A model generated the notes under the pieces. That model saw only the letters and a list, made by a program, of their open reading frames with translations. It did no database searches and was not told the DNA's origin. Shown in pieces: positions 1-10,836 of a stretch of 64,000 nucleotides of DNA; the stretch's first letter is position 1; every line of letters starts with the position of its first letter. This DNA comes from Candidatus Nanopelagicales bacterium (GTDB taxonomy: Bacteria; Actinomycetota; Actinomycetes; Nanopelagicales; Nanopelagicaceae). The stretch covers positions 40,018-104,017 of the forward strand of contig JAURGA010000001.1 in the NCBI GenBank assembly GCA_030834095.1. The letters run 5' to 3'. A program made the translations under genes and the position numbers.

Positions 1-234
1 AAGAAGAATGGTTCGAAGTTAAGTAGCGCAGCATTTTCGCCAATAGGTTATTCAGGCACCACTCACGAAGCCTTCACCGGTTTCTGGTTAGGTGAATATG
101 ATGCCTCGTTAGTACTCAAGCCAATCGATGGAACTCGTGTTGTTTACACAACTGATTCCGCAAATGGCCCAGTAACTGTCTCAAACTACAAGCGCCCAGC
201 AATCGCTGCTGATGCGCTTCCAAGGGTTGGGTAA
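1..234 (+). CDS. C-terminal part of an unknown protein (5' end outside window)
   Basis: An open frame runs from the first base to a TAA at 232-234 and gives 77 residues. The residues are rich in G, T, Y and V with alternating small and aromatic residues, suggesting a beta-rich, possibly exported domain. No family is recognised. Its stop codon overlaps the AAGGA ribosome-binding site of the next gene, seven bases before that gene's ATG, so the two are probably co-transcribed. Function unknown. Confidence 0.6.
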   Translation, partial: KKNGSKLSSAAFSPIGYSGTTHEAFTGFWLGEYDASLVLKPIDGTRVVYTTDSANGPVTVSNYKRPAIAADALPRVG

Positions 235-241
235 GGATAAA

Positions 242-1888
242 ATGAAAAACGTTAACTTGAAAAAACTAATCGCAACACTTGGTGCTACTGCGCTGATCTC
301 AGCCGGTTTGGTAGTCGCAGTTGCGACTCCAGCTCAAGCTGCTGATCCAGTTTGTGTCACTGATGCAAAAACTGGTCTCATAACTTGTAATGGAACCCTA
401 AGCAACGGTGCTAAGTACAGAACTATGGAACCGTCTAATTACGGTGGAACCTTCTTCTTCTGGCAGCACGGTGTTCGCCCTTCATATCCTTACCCAGGTT
501 ATGTCGTGCCAACAGGTGTTGAACAAATGTCACCAACAAGTGTTAACCACAAAGTCAGCACAGTAAAGTCAATGCTTCAACTTGGCTACGGAATTGCTGC
601 ATATGATTGTTCATCAAGTGGCTTGCGCGGCTGGAACACAGCTGATTGCGTTGAAATGCTAAATGAACTAGTAACCATTACTAAGAAGCGCATTTCGATC
701 ACCAAGACAGTTGTCTACGGTGCTTCAATGGCTGGCGCAATTTTGACTCCATACATTGAAAAGTATCCAAATGGTGCAGATGCAGTCGGAATTCTTGCCG
801 GTGTATCGCCATCAATTGCTAACACACTCAAGTCTGGTTGTGACTTCCTCTATATCTTTAGTGTTTTCTTTGATCCAACAATCAAGGGCTGCACAGTTAT
901 GGGGACCAAGGGTGTACCTGGTCATATGGCAGTTCTAGGTGACTTTGCAAAGGTTGGTGCACTTCTTACAAAGTGGAGCGTTAATTACGGCAGCTTGCCA
1001 ATTGCTTATCCAGCCCCACTTGCAGCGGCTGGAATTCCACAACGTTCTGCCCTATTGATGGCAGGACTAATTGCTGGTATCCCAACAAAGTCTGCTCACA
1101 TGGATGGAATCTCAACAAATAGAACTCTCATTCCAGAGGGAAGTATTAACTCGACCGTTGCGATTCTTGAAAATGCTCAAGACTTTCTTGGAACCGCTTA
1201 CTTCGGTGGCCAAGGTGTTGCTGAAGTCGTAGGGGCTGGTTTCTACGACAACACAAAGACTGATTTCTCGGCACTTCTTTCAGATGAAGATCTAGGCCGC
1301 TTTACGGTTGGTCTATCTGGCGAAGAAGCAGTCGGTGCGATGCTTGCAACACTTGCAGCGTATCCACGCGTTGAGGGAGATCCAGCTGCAGTCGCAAAAT
1401 TAGCTGCACTTGATAAGTCTAAATTCGACACCACAAAGCCAGTAGTCCTGCTTTCAAATGAAGCAGATCGTCTGGTGCTGTCTGGTAACCAGGTTCACTA
1501 CGTAAACAAGGCGAAAGCTATTTATGAAGCAAGAATTGCTGCCTGGGATAAGAGATATGCGGAAGCAACAGATGAATCTGAAATAAGGTTCTTGCTAAAG
1601 AACAAGCCGGTCTGGAATACAGTGTCAATGTATGCGCTGACTCCTGAAACGTATACAAAGTTCACCGCAACTGGTGCACCTGATTTGACTGCTCCGGTCG
1701 CTATTTCTGGCGTCGGACACGAATCATTTACCAAAGAGCAGTTAATGACTTGGGTTCGAGTTCTAGCTTCTTCAGCTAAGACTGGAAAAGTTCCAAGCCA
1801 GACTGTCTTGGACACAATTCTGCCAAAGGTTCCGAATCTAAATACTGATCCGGATTACCAACCAGCCGAGTTGAAGTATCAGGACTAA
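242..1888 (+). CDS. Secreted alpha/beta-hydrolase-fold protein
   Basis: The 548-residue product starts with a Sec signal peptide: KNVNLKK, a hydrophobic run to about residue 30, then a TPAQA-A cleavage site near residue 33. A nucleophile-elbow motif GASMAG (Ser about 162) follows an FFFWQHG strand, and a late ADR aspartate plus a GVGHESFT histidine could complete a Ser-Asp-His triad. I infer an extracellular esterase, lipase or peptidase-like hydrolase; the substrate is unknown. The start at 242 is chosen because AAGGA lies at 233-237 and the signal peptide begins there; an ATG at 212 would add ten residues ahead of it. A rho-independent terminator follows. Confidence 0.7.
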   Translation: MKNVNLKKLIATLGATALISAGLVVAVATPAQAADPVCVTDAKTGLITCNGTLSNGAKYRTMEPSNYGGTFFFWQHGVRPSYPYPGYVVPTGVEQMSPTSVNHKVSTVKSMLQLGYGIAAYDCSSSGLRGWNTADCVEMLNELVTITKKRISITKTVVYGASMAGAILTPYIEKYPNGADAVGILAGVSPSIANTLKSGCDFLYIFSVFFDPTIKGCTVMGTKGVPGHMAVLGDFAKVGALLTKWSVNYGSLPIAYPAPLAAAGIPQRSALLMAGLIAGIPTKSAHMDGISTNRTLIPEGSINSTVAILENAQDFLGTAYFGGQGVAEVVGAGFYDNTKTDFSALLSDEDLGRFTVGLSGEEAVGAMLATLAAYPRVEGDPAAVAKLAALDKSKFDTTKPVVLLSNEADRLVLSGNQVHYVNKAKAIYEARIAAWDKRYAEATDESEIRFLLKNKPVWNTVSMYALTPETYTKFTATGAPDLTAPVAISGVGHESFTKEQLMTWVRVLASSAKTGKVPSQTVLDTILPKVPNLNTDPDYQPAELKYQD

Positions 1889-1908
1889 TTCCTGAATAAG
1901 TAGAAATT

Positions 1909-1939
1909 GCGGGGTCAGTTAATTCTGGCCCCGCTTTTT
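1909..1939 (+). terminator. Rho-independent terminator after the secreted hydrolase
   Basis: A 10-base stem (GCGGGGTCAG paired with CTGGCCCCGC, one mismatch) with a TTAATT loop is followed by TTTTT. It lies 20 bases after the hydrolase stop and just before the tsaE promoter. Confidence 0.85.
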
Positions 1940-1945
1940 CATGGG

Positions 1946-1951
1946 TAACCT
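1946..1951 (+). promoter_or_regulatory. -10 element of a leaderless tsaE promoter
   Basis: TAACCT fits TANNNT and sits exactly six bases before the GTG of tsaE, which has no Shine-Dalgarno sequence. Confidence 0.5.
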
Positions 1952-1957
1952 TCTCTT

Positions 1958-2407
1958 GTGTGTGAAAAAATTGAAGTTAATAGCCTGGCTGAGATGCACA
2001 AATTAGGTGCACGAATTTGCACACAATTAAAGCGCGGAGATTTACTACTTTTATCTGGCCCCTTGGGAGCAGGCAAAACCGGACTGACTCAAGGTATTGG
2101 CCAGGCACTTGGAATTGAAAACATAACTTCACCAACCTTTGTAATTTCTAGAATCCATCCCACCAAAATTCCGCTGGTCCATGTCGATGCTTACCGATTG
2201 CAGGGCGATTCAGCCGCGATATTCGATGATTTAGATTTAGAGAGTTTCCTTCCGACAAGTATCACAGTTGTGGAATGGGGCGAAGGTTTAGCAGATCGGT
2301 TAGCCGATGATTATCTCGAGATCCAAATTGAGTTTGGTGCAAACGATGGCCAAAGATTGGTCTCATTAATTGGCCATGGTCAGAGATTTGCTGGATTTAA
2401 ACTGTGA
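1958..2407 (+). CDS. tsaE: tRNA threonylcarbamoyladenosine biosynthesis ATPase TsaE
   Basis: The 149-residue P-loop ATPase has Walker A GPLGAGKT at residues 34-41, followed by the TsaE-type SPTFVI segment and VHVDAYRL. TsaE drives the TsaB-TsaD complex that makes N6-threonylcarbamoyladenosine (t6A) on ANN-decoding tRNAs. Length is normal for the family. The GTG start at 1958 follows a TAACCT hexamer by six bases, so the mRNA is probably leaderless. It overlaps the next gene by four bases (GTGA) and opens the t6A operon. The alr gene that often precedes tsaE in actinobacteria is not here. Confidence 0.93.
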   Translation: MCEKIEVNSLAEMHKLGARICTQLKRGDLLLLSGPLGAGKTGLTQGIGQALGIENITSPTFVISRIHPTKIPLVHVDAYRLQGDSAAIFDDLDLESFLPTSITVVEWGEGLADRLADDYLEIQIEFGANDGQRLVSLIGHGQRFAGFKL

Positions 2408-3399
2408 GCACTTATCTTCTAATTGACACATCAACTTCTCGCACAAGTGTCGCGATAGTGGGGGATGGCAAAACTCTCTTTGCTTCTCATCACGATGGTG
2501 CACTTTCACATGGTGAAGCCCTGCCCGAACTTGTTGCGCAAGGTCTAAAGCTTGAAAGCAGAATTGATCAAGTGATTGTCGGAATGGGCCCAGGTCCATT
2601 TACTGGACTTCGAGCCGGTATCTCATTTGCCCAGAGCTTTGCACTTGGCCGTGGGATCCCCTGGCAAGGAGTCTGCAGTTTGGATGCGATTGCAACCCAA
2701 AATTCTGAAAGTGATTTCATCGTCGCGATTGATGCCAGACGAAAAGAAGTTTTCTACGCCAGATATACAAATGGATTACGTATTGGCGAACCAAAAGTTT
2801 GTCAGCCATCCCAGTTGGCTGCATTTGATTCTCCGATTTACGGTGAAGTATCGAATCAATATCCAGATCCAACAGAATTTATCGCTATTGCAGAATCCAG
2901 CGCCATTTATTCGCAGCCTATTTATGTTCGAAGGCCCGATGCTTACCCAGCACCTGTCGGTGTGAAATTTAGGCCGATGAATCAACTCGATTTAGTCCCA
3001 ATATTTTCAATCGAGAGAAGCGCTTATGGCAAAGAGGCCTGGACTATGGCTCAACTTAAAGAAGAATCTGCTGGTAAAGATCGGATGTATGTAGTCGGAG
3101 AATTCGAGGGGGAACTTATTGCTTATGCTGGGGTAGTTAATCTGGCAGGAACTGCAGATGTTTTAACACTTACTGTTGCCGATCCACATCGCCGTAAAGG
3201 GATTGGCCGTGAATTACTGCGCAGATTAATTGATTGGTCTCGAACCCAAAAGTGCGAAGCAATAATGCTTGAGGTCCGAGTTGGAAATGAAGAAGCAATT
3301 CCGCTCTATGAAGCATTTGGTTTTATCGAAATTTCGCGTCGTAAGGATTATTACGGCCCTGGTAAAACCGCAATCATCATGCGAAAAGAGTTGGTATGA
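2404..3399 (+). CDS. tsaB: TsaB-RimI fusion: t6A synthesis subunit plus GNAT acetyltransferase
   Basis: This is one uninterrupted 331-residue frame. Residues 1 to about 180 are TsaB, an ASKHA-fold scaffold: LIDTSTS at the N terminus, [13 protein letters not shown] at about 61-72, and the usual YVRRPDA ending at about 174-180. Residues from about 187 form a GNAT domain with the acetyl-CoA loop RRKGIG at 263-268 and a RimI-like tail ([13 protein letters not shown]). RimI acetylates the N terminus of ribosomal protein S18. In M. tuberculosis, as I recall, tsaB and rimI are separate adjacent genes (Rv3421c, Rv3420c), so the fusion joins neighbours. GTG start; four-base overlaps on both sides. Confidence 0.9.
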   Translation: MSTYLLIDTSTSRTSVAIVGDGKTLFASHHDGALSHGEALPELVAQGLKLESRIDQVIVGMGPGPFTGLRAGISFAQSFALGRGIPWQGVCSLDAIATQNSESDFIVAIDARRKEVFYARYTNGLRIGEPKVCQPSQLAAFDSPIYGEVSNQYPDPTEFIAIAESSAIYSQPIYVRRPDAYPAPVGVKFRPMNQLDLVPIFSIERSAYGKEAWTMAQLKEESAGKDRMYVVGEFEGELIAYAGVVNLAGTADVLTLTVADPHRRKGIGRELLRRLIDWSRTQKCEAIMLEVRVGNEEAIPLYEAFGFIEISRRKDYYGPGKTAIIMRKELV

Positions 3400-4433
3400 A
3401 AAGCTCTGGCGTCCTAGTTCTTGGAATCGAAACTTCTTGCGATGAGACTGCAGTTGGAATTGTCCGTGGTCGAAAATTACTCGCCAACGTAATTTCATCG
3501 AGCGTTGATGAACATGCCCGATTTGGCGGCGTGGTTCCCGAGATTGCTAGCCGTGCACATTTAGAAGCTATGCCAAACGTTATTGCAAAAGCACTTAGCG
3601 ATGCCAAAGTTTCACTGAAGGATATAGATGCCTTTGCTGTTACTGCTGGTCCAGGTTTAATTGGTGCGCTATTAGTCGGAACTTCGAGTGCTGCTGGTTT
3701 AGCACTTGCGCTAGATAAACCACTTTATGGCGTTAATCATTTATCGGCACATATCGCAGTAGATTCACTGAATTCGATTCACAAGTTGGATCCAGCAATC
3801 GCACTGCTAGTGAGTGGTGGCCATAGTTCGATTCTGCAAGTAAATGATTTGACAAGTGATGTTAAAACACTTGGTTCAACTATTGATGACGCTGCTGGTG
3901 AGGCTTTTGATAAAATTGCCAGAATTTTAGAGCTTGGCTTTCCGGGTGGACCCGCGATTGATCGTGAAGCAAAGTCTGGCAATCCAGATGCGATTGAATT
4001 CCCAAGAGGGCTTACTCTGGCTCGCGATTTGGTTGATCACAAATATGATTTCTCATTTTCAGGGCTGAAAACTGCAGTCTCAAGATACCTAGCAAAAACT
4101 CCAAACCATCTGCGAGCCGATGTTGCAGCATCATTCCAAGAAGCCGTTGTTGATGTGCTGCTGATGAAGGCAATTGGTGCAGCAAAAGATAGTGGTATTG
4201 AAACTTTGATTATTGCTGGCGGCGTCGCCGCCAACAGCAGGTTGCGAGATCTGGCTTCGGAACGGACGACTAAGGCCGGTCTTCAACTGCGGATTCCCCC
4301 TATGGATTTATGCACTGATAATGGGGCAATGGTTGCGGCAATTGGCTCTCTTGCCGTGGCAAAGGGCTTAAAACCCTCACAAATCGGCTTTGCCGCCGAT
4401 TCCAGCTCAGGTATTTCAAAGCCCATCTTTTGA
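3396..4433 (+). CDS. tsaD: tRNA N6-adenosine threonylcarbamoyltransferase TsaD
   Basis: The 345-residue protein has the family start [15 protein letters not shown], the metal-binding HLSAH motif (HxxxH), the glycine-rich VSGGHS loop and a late DNGAMVA aspartate. It transfers the threonylcarbamoyl group to A37 of tRNA together with TsaB and TsaE, encoded just upstream. The ATG overlaps the stop of tsaB-rimI (ATGA). The next genes, groES-groEL, have their own promoter and operator about 20 bases downstream. Confidence 0.96.
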   Translation: MKSSGVLVLGIETSCDETAVGIVRGRKLLANVISSSVDEHARFGGVVPEIASRAHLEAMPNVIAKALSDAKVSLKDIDAFAVTAGPGLIGALLVGTSSAAGLALALDKPLYGVNHLSAHIAVDSLNSIHKLDPAIALLVSGGHSSILQVNDLTSDVKTLGSTIDDAAGEAFDKIARILELGFPGGPAIDREAKSGNPDAIEFPRGLTLARDLVDHKYDFSFSGLKTAVSRYLAKTPNHLRADVAASFQEAVVDVLLMKAIGAAKDSGIETLIIAGGVAANSRLRDLASERTTKAGLQLRIPPMDLCTDNGAMVAAIGSLAVAKGLKPSQIGFAADSSSGISKPIF

Positions 4434-4444
4434 TTAGTTATCTT

Positions 4445-4474
4445 TTGACGCCCCGCCCACCCCTGCCTTAGAGT
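4445..4474 (+). promoter_or_regulatory. Promoter of groES-groEL
   Basis: TTGACG (4445-4450) and TAGAGT (4469-4474) are separated by 18 bases and resemble -35 and -10 hexamers. The CIRCE-like repeat starts six bases after the -10, where repressor binding would cover the transcription start. Confidence 0.55.
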
Positions 4475-4479
4475 TTGCG

Positions 4480-4506
4480 TTAGCACTCGAAGGGTGAGTC
4501 TGCTAA
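4480..4506 (+). promoter_or_regulatory. CIRCE-type heat-shock operator (HrcA site)
   Basis: TTAGCACTC, nine bases, then GTCTGCTAA matches the CIRCE consensus (TTAGCACTC-N9-GAGTGCTAA): left arm 9/9, right arm 7/9, correct spacing. It lies 42 bases before the groES ATG. HrcA repression of groESL is established in actinobacteria; HrcA itself is not in this window. Confidence 0.8.
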
Positions 4507-4548
4507 TCGAGTAGAGCCCTCCAATAAGTCAATCATGAAGGAGCAATC

Positions 4549-4845
4549 ATGGCCGTAACCATCAAGCCACTAGAAGATCGCCTAGTTGTAAAGGCAAATG
4601 AAGCCGAACAAACAACAGCATCAGGTTTAGTAATTCCAGATACTGCAAAAGAGAAGCCACAAGAGGGCACTGTTATTGCAGTTGGTCCAGGTCGTTTTGA
4701 TGATGGCGTTCGCACACCAATGGATGTAAAAGTTGGCGATGTAGTTCTTTATAGCAAGTATGGCGGAACTGAAGTTAAGTACAACAACGAGGAATACCTT
4801 GTTCTTTCAGCTCGCGACGTATTAGCAATTATTGAGAAGAAGTAA
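4549..4845 (+). CDS. groS: Co-chaperonin GroES (Hsp10)
   Basis: The 98-residue protein has the family start [11 protein letters not shown], a mobile loop region around residues 17-33 ([12 protein letters not shown]) and the [15 protein letters not shown] segment. It forms the heptameric lid for GroEL in the cytoplasm. A clear AAGGAG ribosome-binding site precedes the ATG. It is followed by groEL six bases after its stop and lies behind a CIRCE-like operator, so heat-inducible expression is likely. Confidence 0.97.
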   Translation: MAVTIKPLEDRLVVKANEAEQTTASGLVIPDTAKEKPQEGTVIAVGPGRFDDGVRTPMDVKVGDVVLYSKYGGTEVKYNNEEYLVLSARDVLAIIEKK

Positions 4846-4848
4846 TAG

Positions 4849-6486
<1,638 letters not shown>

Positions 6487-6514
6487 CTTAGGCGCTAATT
6501 AACGCTTGATATTT

Positions 6515-6550
6515 AAGGCCCCAAACTTTTATTAGTGCGGGGCCTTTTTT
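6515..6550 (+). terminator. Rho-independent terminator after groEL
   Basis: GGCCCC and GGGGCC form a six-base stem around a 16-base loop, followed by six T. It lies 30 bases beyond the groEL stop. Confidence 0.8.
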
Positions 6551-6567
6551 ATTGCTTTAATTAGCAC

Positions 6568-7332
6568 ATGGCAAATTCCCCAACCATGACACTCAGCATT
6601 GATTGCGGTGGTCTCAGCATCAAAGCCTCTGTTCTCGATGAAGATGGCACGATGCACGCACCTGCAGTTGCAGTGCCTACGCCATACCCACTTACACCAG
6701 CTGGCTTAATCGAGGTTTTTAAAGATATCGCAGCAAAGTTGCCAAAGGCTGATCGCATAACAGTTGGATTTCCAGGAATGGTTCGACATGGCGTTGTTGT
6801 TCACACCCCGCATTACATAAATGTAAAGGGTCCCCGAACCAGAGTAGATCCAGAGTTGTTTTATGCTTGGAAAGGTTTAGATTTTAGAAGTCTGGTCCAA
6901 GAAACATTTGGCCTTCCTACACTTATGTTAAACGATGCAGAAGTTCATGGCGCCGGCGTAGTTGCAGGTTCAGGTTTCGAAGTTGTTTTAACTCTTGGAA
7001 CCGGCCTAGGTTGCGCGGTATTTGATGGCGGAAAACTAGCCCCACACATTGAACTTTCACATGCACCAATTCGACGTTCAACTATTTATGACGAGTGGAT
7101 TGGCGAACACGAACGTCGCCGACTTGGGGACTCATTCTGGTCGCGGCGAATTCGCCTAATGGTCACAGACTTGCGCCCCGTCTTTCACTGGGATCGACTT
7201 TATTTAGGTGGCGGAAATGCTCGCCGAATTCGCCCTGAAGTCTTAGAACTTATCGGGGATGACGTTGTTATTGTTCCGAACGCAGCTGGAATTGTTGGCG
7301 GCGTGCGGGCTTGGAATCTCACTCGGGTTTAA
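6568..7332 (+). CDS. ROK-family sugar kinase, polyphosphate-glucokinase-like
   Basis: The 254-residue protein opens with SIDCGGLSIKASV (phosphate-1 loop of the ROK/hexokinase fold). It has MLNDAEVHG with the likely catalytic Asp, TLGTGLGCAVF (phosphate-2 loop) and a late LGGGN adenosine-binding motif. The zinc-binding CxCGxxGCxE motif of many ROK kinases is absent, as in PpgK-type glucokinases, so phosphorylation of glucose from polyphosphate or ATP is a reasonable guess but not proven. GG replaces the usual GGT in the first loop. A TTTAAT hexamer lies six bases before the ATG at 6568, suggesting a leaderless mRNA; a second ATG lies at 6586. Confidence 0.8.
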   Translation: MANSPTMTLSIDCGGLSIKASVLDEDGTMHAPAVAVPTPYPLTPAGLIEVFKDIAAKLPKADRITVGFPGMVRHGVVVHTPHYINVKGPRTRVDPELFYAWKGLDFRSLVQETFGLPTLMLNDAEVHGAGVVAGSGFEVVLTLGTGLGCAVFDGGKLAPHIELSHAPIRRSTIYDEWIGEHERRRLGDSFWSRRIRLMVTDLRPVFHWDRLYLGGGNARRIRPEVLELIGDDVVIVPNAAGIVGGVRAWNLTRV

Positions 7333-7372
7333 GCAAGTTCTAAGCCAAAATGCGCAAGTAACTTTGCTCAGG

Positions 7373-7378
7373 TAATCT
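7373..7378 (+). promoter_or_regulatory. -10 element of a leaderless promoter (cytochrome b5-domain gene)
   Basis: TAATCT lies exactly six bases before the ATG at 7385; no Shine-Dalgarno sequence is present. Confidence 0.5.
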
Positions 7379-7384
7379 TTTCGC

Positions 7385-8236
7385 ATGCGCAAATCATTAG
7401 CAGGGGCTTTAGCATTTTTAATTATTGGGTCAAGTATTGGCAGCGGGGTAGCCAATGCTCATCAACCTTTAGTTCTGTTGGATACAGATACATCAGCTGC
7501 TAAAGGTCCGCTGATTGTCGATGGAACACTTTCATTTGCTGTGCGAGCTGCATTCACTAAAGCCGGCCAGAAGAAGGCTTTTCGCGCCCAATTTAAAGAG
7601 GGCGAAGAGCTCACTGTTCAGTATTTGATAGTTGATAAAAAACCAGAGAGCGCTTTGCGCAAAAAGTCTTTGCCAAAACTTGTGATTACAAGTCCAACGG
7701 GATCTAAAGTTAGAATGAAATTTACAGAACGAACAAAATTTTTTGAGCCTTACAGTGGCGTTAATTATCTTTATCTTGGGCGCTATAACAGTGAAGCGCA
7801 GGGTGGTATTTATAGCTTTGAAATCACTTCAAAGAGTAGAGCAGCAATCACAATTGGCGTTGGCGAAAAAGAGGGTGTAGTTGGTGAGGTAATTCGCGGA
7901 AATAATGAGGCACCAAAACCAGTTGCAACTCCAACTCCAACACCAAAGCCAGTTGCAACTCCAACACCAACTCCAACATCAACTCCAATGGCAGAACAGA
8001 GTGGTTACACCATGGGGAAAGTTCGGGCCAATAACAGCGAGGCTAGCTGCTGGTCAGTTATCGATGGAAATGTTTATGATTTAACAAAGTGGATTGGTTC
8101 GCACCCAGGTGGAAGGGGAAACATACTTTCACTTTGTGGCAAGAATGGAACTGCAGAATTTGCAGCTAAACACAGAGGGGATAGCAATCCTCAAGCACGG
8201 CTAAGGGGATACTTGCTAGGGCCACTAGCAGATTAA
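7385..8236 (+). CDS. Exported protein with C-terminal cytochrome b5-like heme domain
   Basis: The 283-residue protein has three parts. A signal peptide (MRKSLAG, hydrophobic stretch, VANA-H near residue 25) is followed by an unassigned domain to about residue 175. A Pro/Thr linker made of PKPVATPTPT repeats spans about 177-205. A cytochrome b5 fold covers about 206-283: SCWSVIDGNVYDLTKW, then HPGG (His 240) and AAKHRGD (His 263), the two expected axial heme ligands. Export implies heme handling or electron transfer outside the membrane. The partner is unknown. The gene converges with whiB 22 bases away. Confidence 0.8.
   Translation: MRKSLAGALAFLIIGSSIGSGVANAHQPLVLLDTDTSAAKGPLIVDGTLSFAVRAAFTKAGQKKAFRAQFKEGEELTVQYLIVDKKPESALRKKSLPKLVITSPTGSKVRMKFTERTKFFEPYSGVNYLYLGRYNSEAQGGIYSFEITSKSRAAITIGVGEKEGVVGEVIRGNNEAPKPVATPTPTPKPVATPTPTPTSTPMAEQSGYTMGKVRANNSEASCWSVIDGNVYDLTKWIGSHPGGRGNILSLCGKNGTAEFAAKHRGDSNPQARLRGYLLGPLAD
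7909..7995 (+). repeat. In-gene repeat encoding a Pro-Thr linker
   Basis: A near-perfect duplication of a segment beginning CCAAAACCAGTTGCAACTCC, merging into ACTCCAACACCA units, encodes the PKPVATPTPTP linker between the two domains of the exported cytochrome b5 protein. Confidence 0.75.
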
Positions 8237-8257
8237 ATTTTTAGAGAGTGAAGTAAT

Positions 8258-8566
8258 TTAAGAAGCAGAAGAGAATGAGTGCTCGACAACTTTCTGTTCA
8301 CGACTTAAAATTGTTAAGCGATCTTCTTCAGTAAGTCCGCCCCAAATACCATATGGCTCAGCCAGAGTTAGTGCTTGTTTTCTGCACGCTTGAATTACTG
8401 GGCAAGAAGCACAAACTGCCTTAGCAGCGTTCTCGCGATTCTTGCGGCGAGGACCACGTTCGCCATCTGTGTAGAAGAACATTTCAGTTGGAAGCTCGCG
8501 ACAGGCAGCAGATTCTTGCCACTCCCAATCAGATGCGATTGGTCTAGGTTCTAATTGACTTGTCAT
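8258..8566 (-). CDS. whiB3: WhiB3/WhiD-type [4Fe-4S] transcription regulator
   Basis: The 102-residue protein has the four Wbl cysteines (Cys22, 52, 55, 61; the last three as CxxCxxxxxC) and a GIWGG turn at 73-77. MFFYTDGERG and the basic RRKNRE segment match WhiB3/WhiD rather than WhiB1 or WhiB2. Such proteins carry an oxygen- and NO-sensitive cluster and bind the primary sigma factor. The start at 8566 is chosen because GGAG lies a few bases upstream; the frame extends further but with non-family residues. In M. tuberculosis whiB3 (Rv3416) also lies between groEL1 and guaB, as I recall, which supports orthology. Confidence 0.92.
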   Translation of the reverse strand: MTSQLEPRPIASDWEWQESAACRELPTEMFFYTDGERGPRRKNRENAAKAVCASCPVIQACRKQALTLAEPYGIWGGLTEEDRLTILSREQKVVEHSFSSAS

Positions 8567-8715
8567 TTTGGCTCCAATTCCTATTCCGTGTATGGCCCTA
8601 ATGCTACAACCGCGCCATAGGTTGTTCAAGTATTTTGGGGGTTTTGTTGCCAAATTGCTGCAAAATTCCAAGGTTTCAAGTGGCGCGCCTCACTCTTAGT
8701 AGGGAGAATTGCGGA

Positions 8716-9648
8716 ATGGCCCGCACAATCGACACAGTTGTCGAAACTCTTGACGAAGATGATTCTCTAACCGTCGCAGCCGTCGCCAGAAGGCTCGGAG
8801 TGGCCCCAGCAACCCTTCGAACCTGGGACCGCCGATATGGCATTGGCCCAAGTGAACATGATTCTGGAACTCATAGAAGATATTCCGCAACAGACTTAAT
8901 GAGATTAACCGCAATGGCTCGGCTAATTGTTGCTGGTGTTTCACCTAAAGATGCAGCTAGTAAGGCGCTCGCTTTAAGCACTAAGAGCACAAAGAATAAA
9001 GTTGAGAAAGTCGTTCAAGAATCTGAAGCTAAATGCGATTTAGTCGCACTGCTCTATAAATCTGCCTTGAAGTTTGATCAAGCTAATATCGAAAAGTTGT
9101 TGAAGAAATCAATATCCGAAAGCGGATTGGAAACGACCTGGATTGAAGTTATCGCACCGTTGCTGACTGACGTCGGCAATGATTGGGCTCGAACTGGAAT
9201 CGGTATTGAGACCGAACATTTCTTAAGCGAAGTCTTACGTAAAATCCTTAGCGAAAATTTAGGGAAAATAGCAAAGCCAAAAAACGCTCGACCGGTCTTG
9301 CTGGCGTGTGTTGAAAATGAATACCACTCACTTGCACTAGCCGCTCTTGCCGCGGTCCTTGCTGAGTCAGGAGTTGAATGTATCTATCTTGGCGCAAGGA
9401 CTCCACAAAGTGCATTGAACGAAGTCATCATTAAATCTGCGCCACCAGCAATTTTTCTCTGGGCTCAGTTGAGTGAAAATGCAGATCATAAGTATGTTAA
9501 ATCCCTGCCAGCAATCCGACCGGCTCCACGAATACTTCTTGGCGGACCAGGATGGAAATCTTCGAAAGTTGAGTTAACAAATAAGTTGGTTATCACCAAA
9601 GGATTAAGCGATGCTCGAGAGCAGATAATGCAGGCTGTTGCTCTTTGA
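8716..9648 (+). CDS. MerR-type regulator with cobalamin-binding domain (CarH/LitR-like)
   Basis: This 310-residue protein has an N-terminal MerR helix-turn-helix (residues about 18-80: LTVAAVARRLGVAPATLRTWDRRYG). A helical bundle follows with W157 and E167-H168, which is exactly the Wx9EH signature of CarH. The B12-binding Rossmann domain carries E202-Y-H204, the ExHxxG motif with Ala in place of the last Gly. H204 would be the lower axial ligand. In CarH/LitR, adenosylcobalamin makes the repressor light-sensitive. Light sensing here is inference. GGGAG precedes the ATG at 8716. Divergent from whiB3. Confidence 0.85.
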   Translation: MARTIDTVVETLDEDDSLTVAAVARRLGVAPATLRTWDRRYGIGPSEHDSGTHRRYSATDLMRLTAMARLIVAGVSPKDAASKALALSTKSTKNKVEKVVQESEAKCDLVALLYKSALKFDQANIEKLLKKSISESGLETTWIEVIAPLLTDVGNDWARTGIGIETEHFLSEVLRKILSENLGKIAKPKNARPVLLACVENEYHSLALAALAAVLAESGVECIYLGARTPQSALNEVIIKSAPPAIFLWAQLSENADHKYVKSLPAIRPAPRILLGGPGWKSSKVELTNKLVITKGLSDAREQIMQAVAL

Positions 9649-9700
9649 TTCCCGCTTAAAAGGCGGGTGAAACGGGGGAAAACTAGCCAATTTGATTGAC

Positions 9701-9706
9701 TAGACT
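9701..9706 (+). promoter_or_regulatory. -10 element of a leaderless guaB promoter
   Basis: TAGACT lies exactly six bases before the ATG of guaB; no Shine-Dalgarno sequence is present. Confidence 0.5.
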
Positions 9707-9709
9707 TAA

Positions 9710-10834
<1,125 letters not shown>

Positions 10835-10836
10835 CC

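Noticed and set aside
7909-7995. Repeated CCA/ACT units as a possible CRISPR-like or microsatellite array
   Set aside because: The repeats are in frame and encode a Pro-Thr linker; no spacers and no cas genes.
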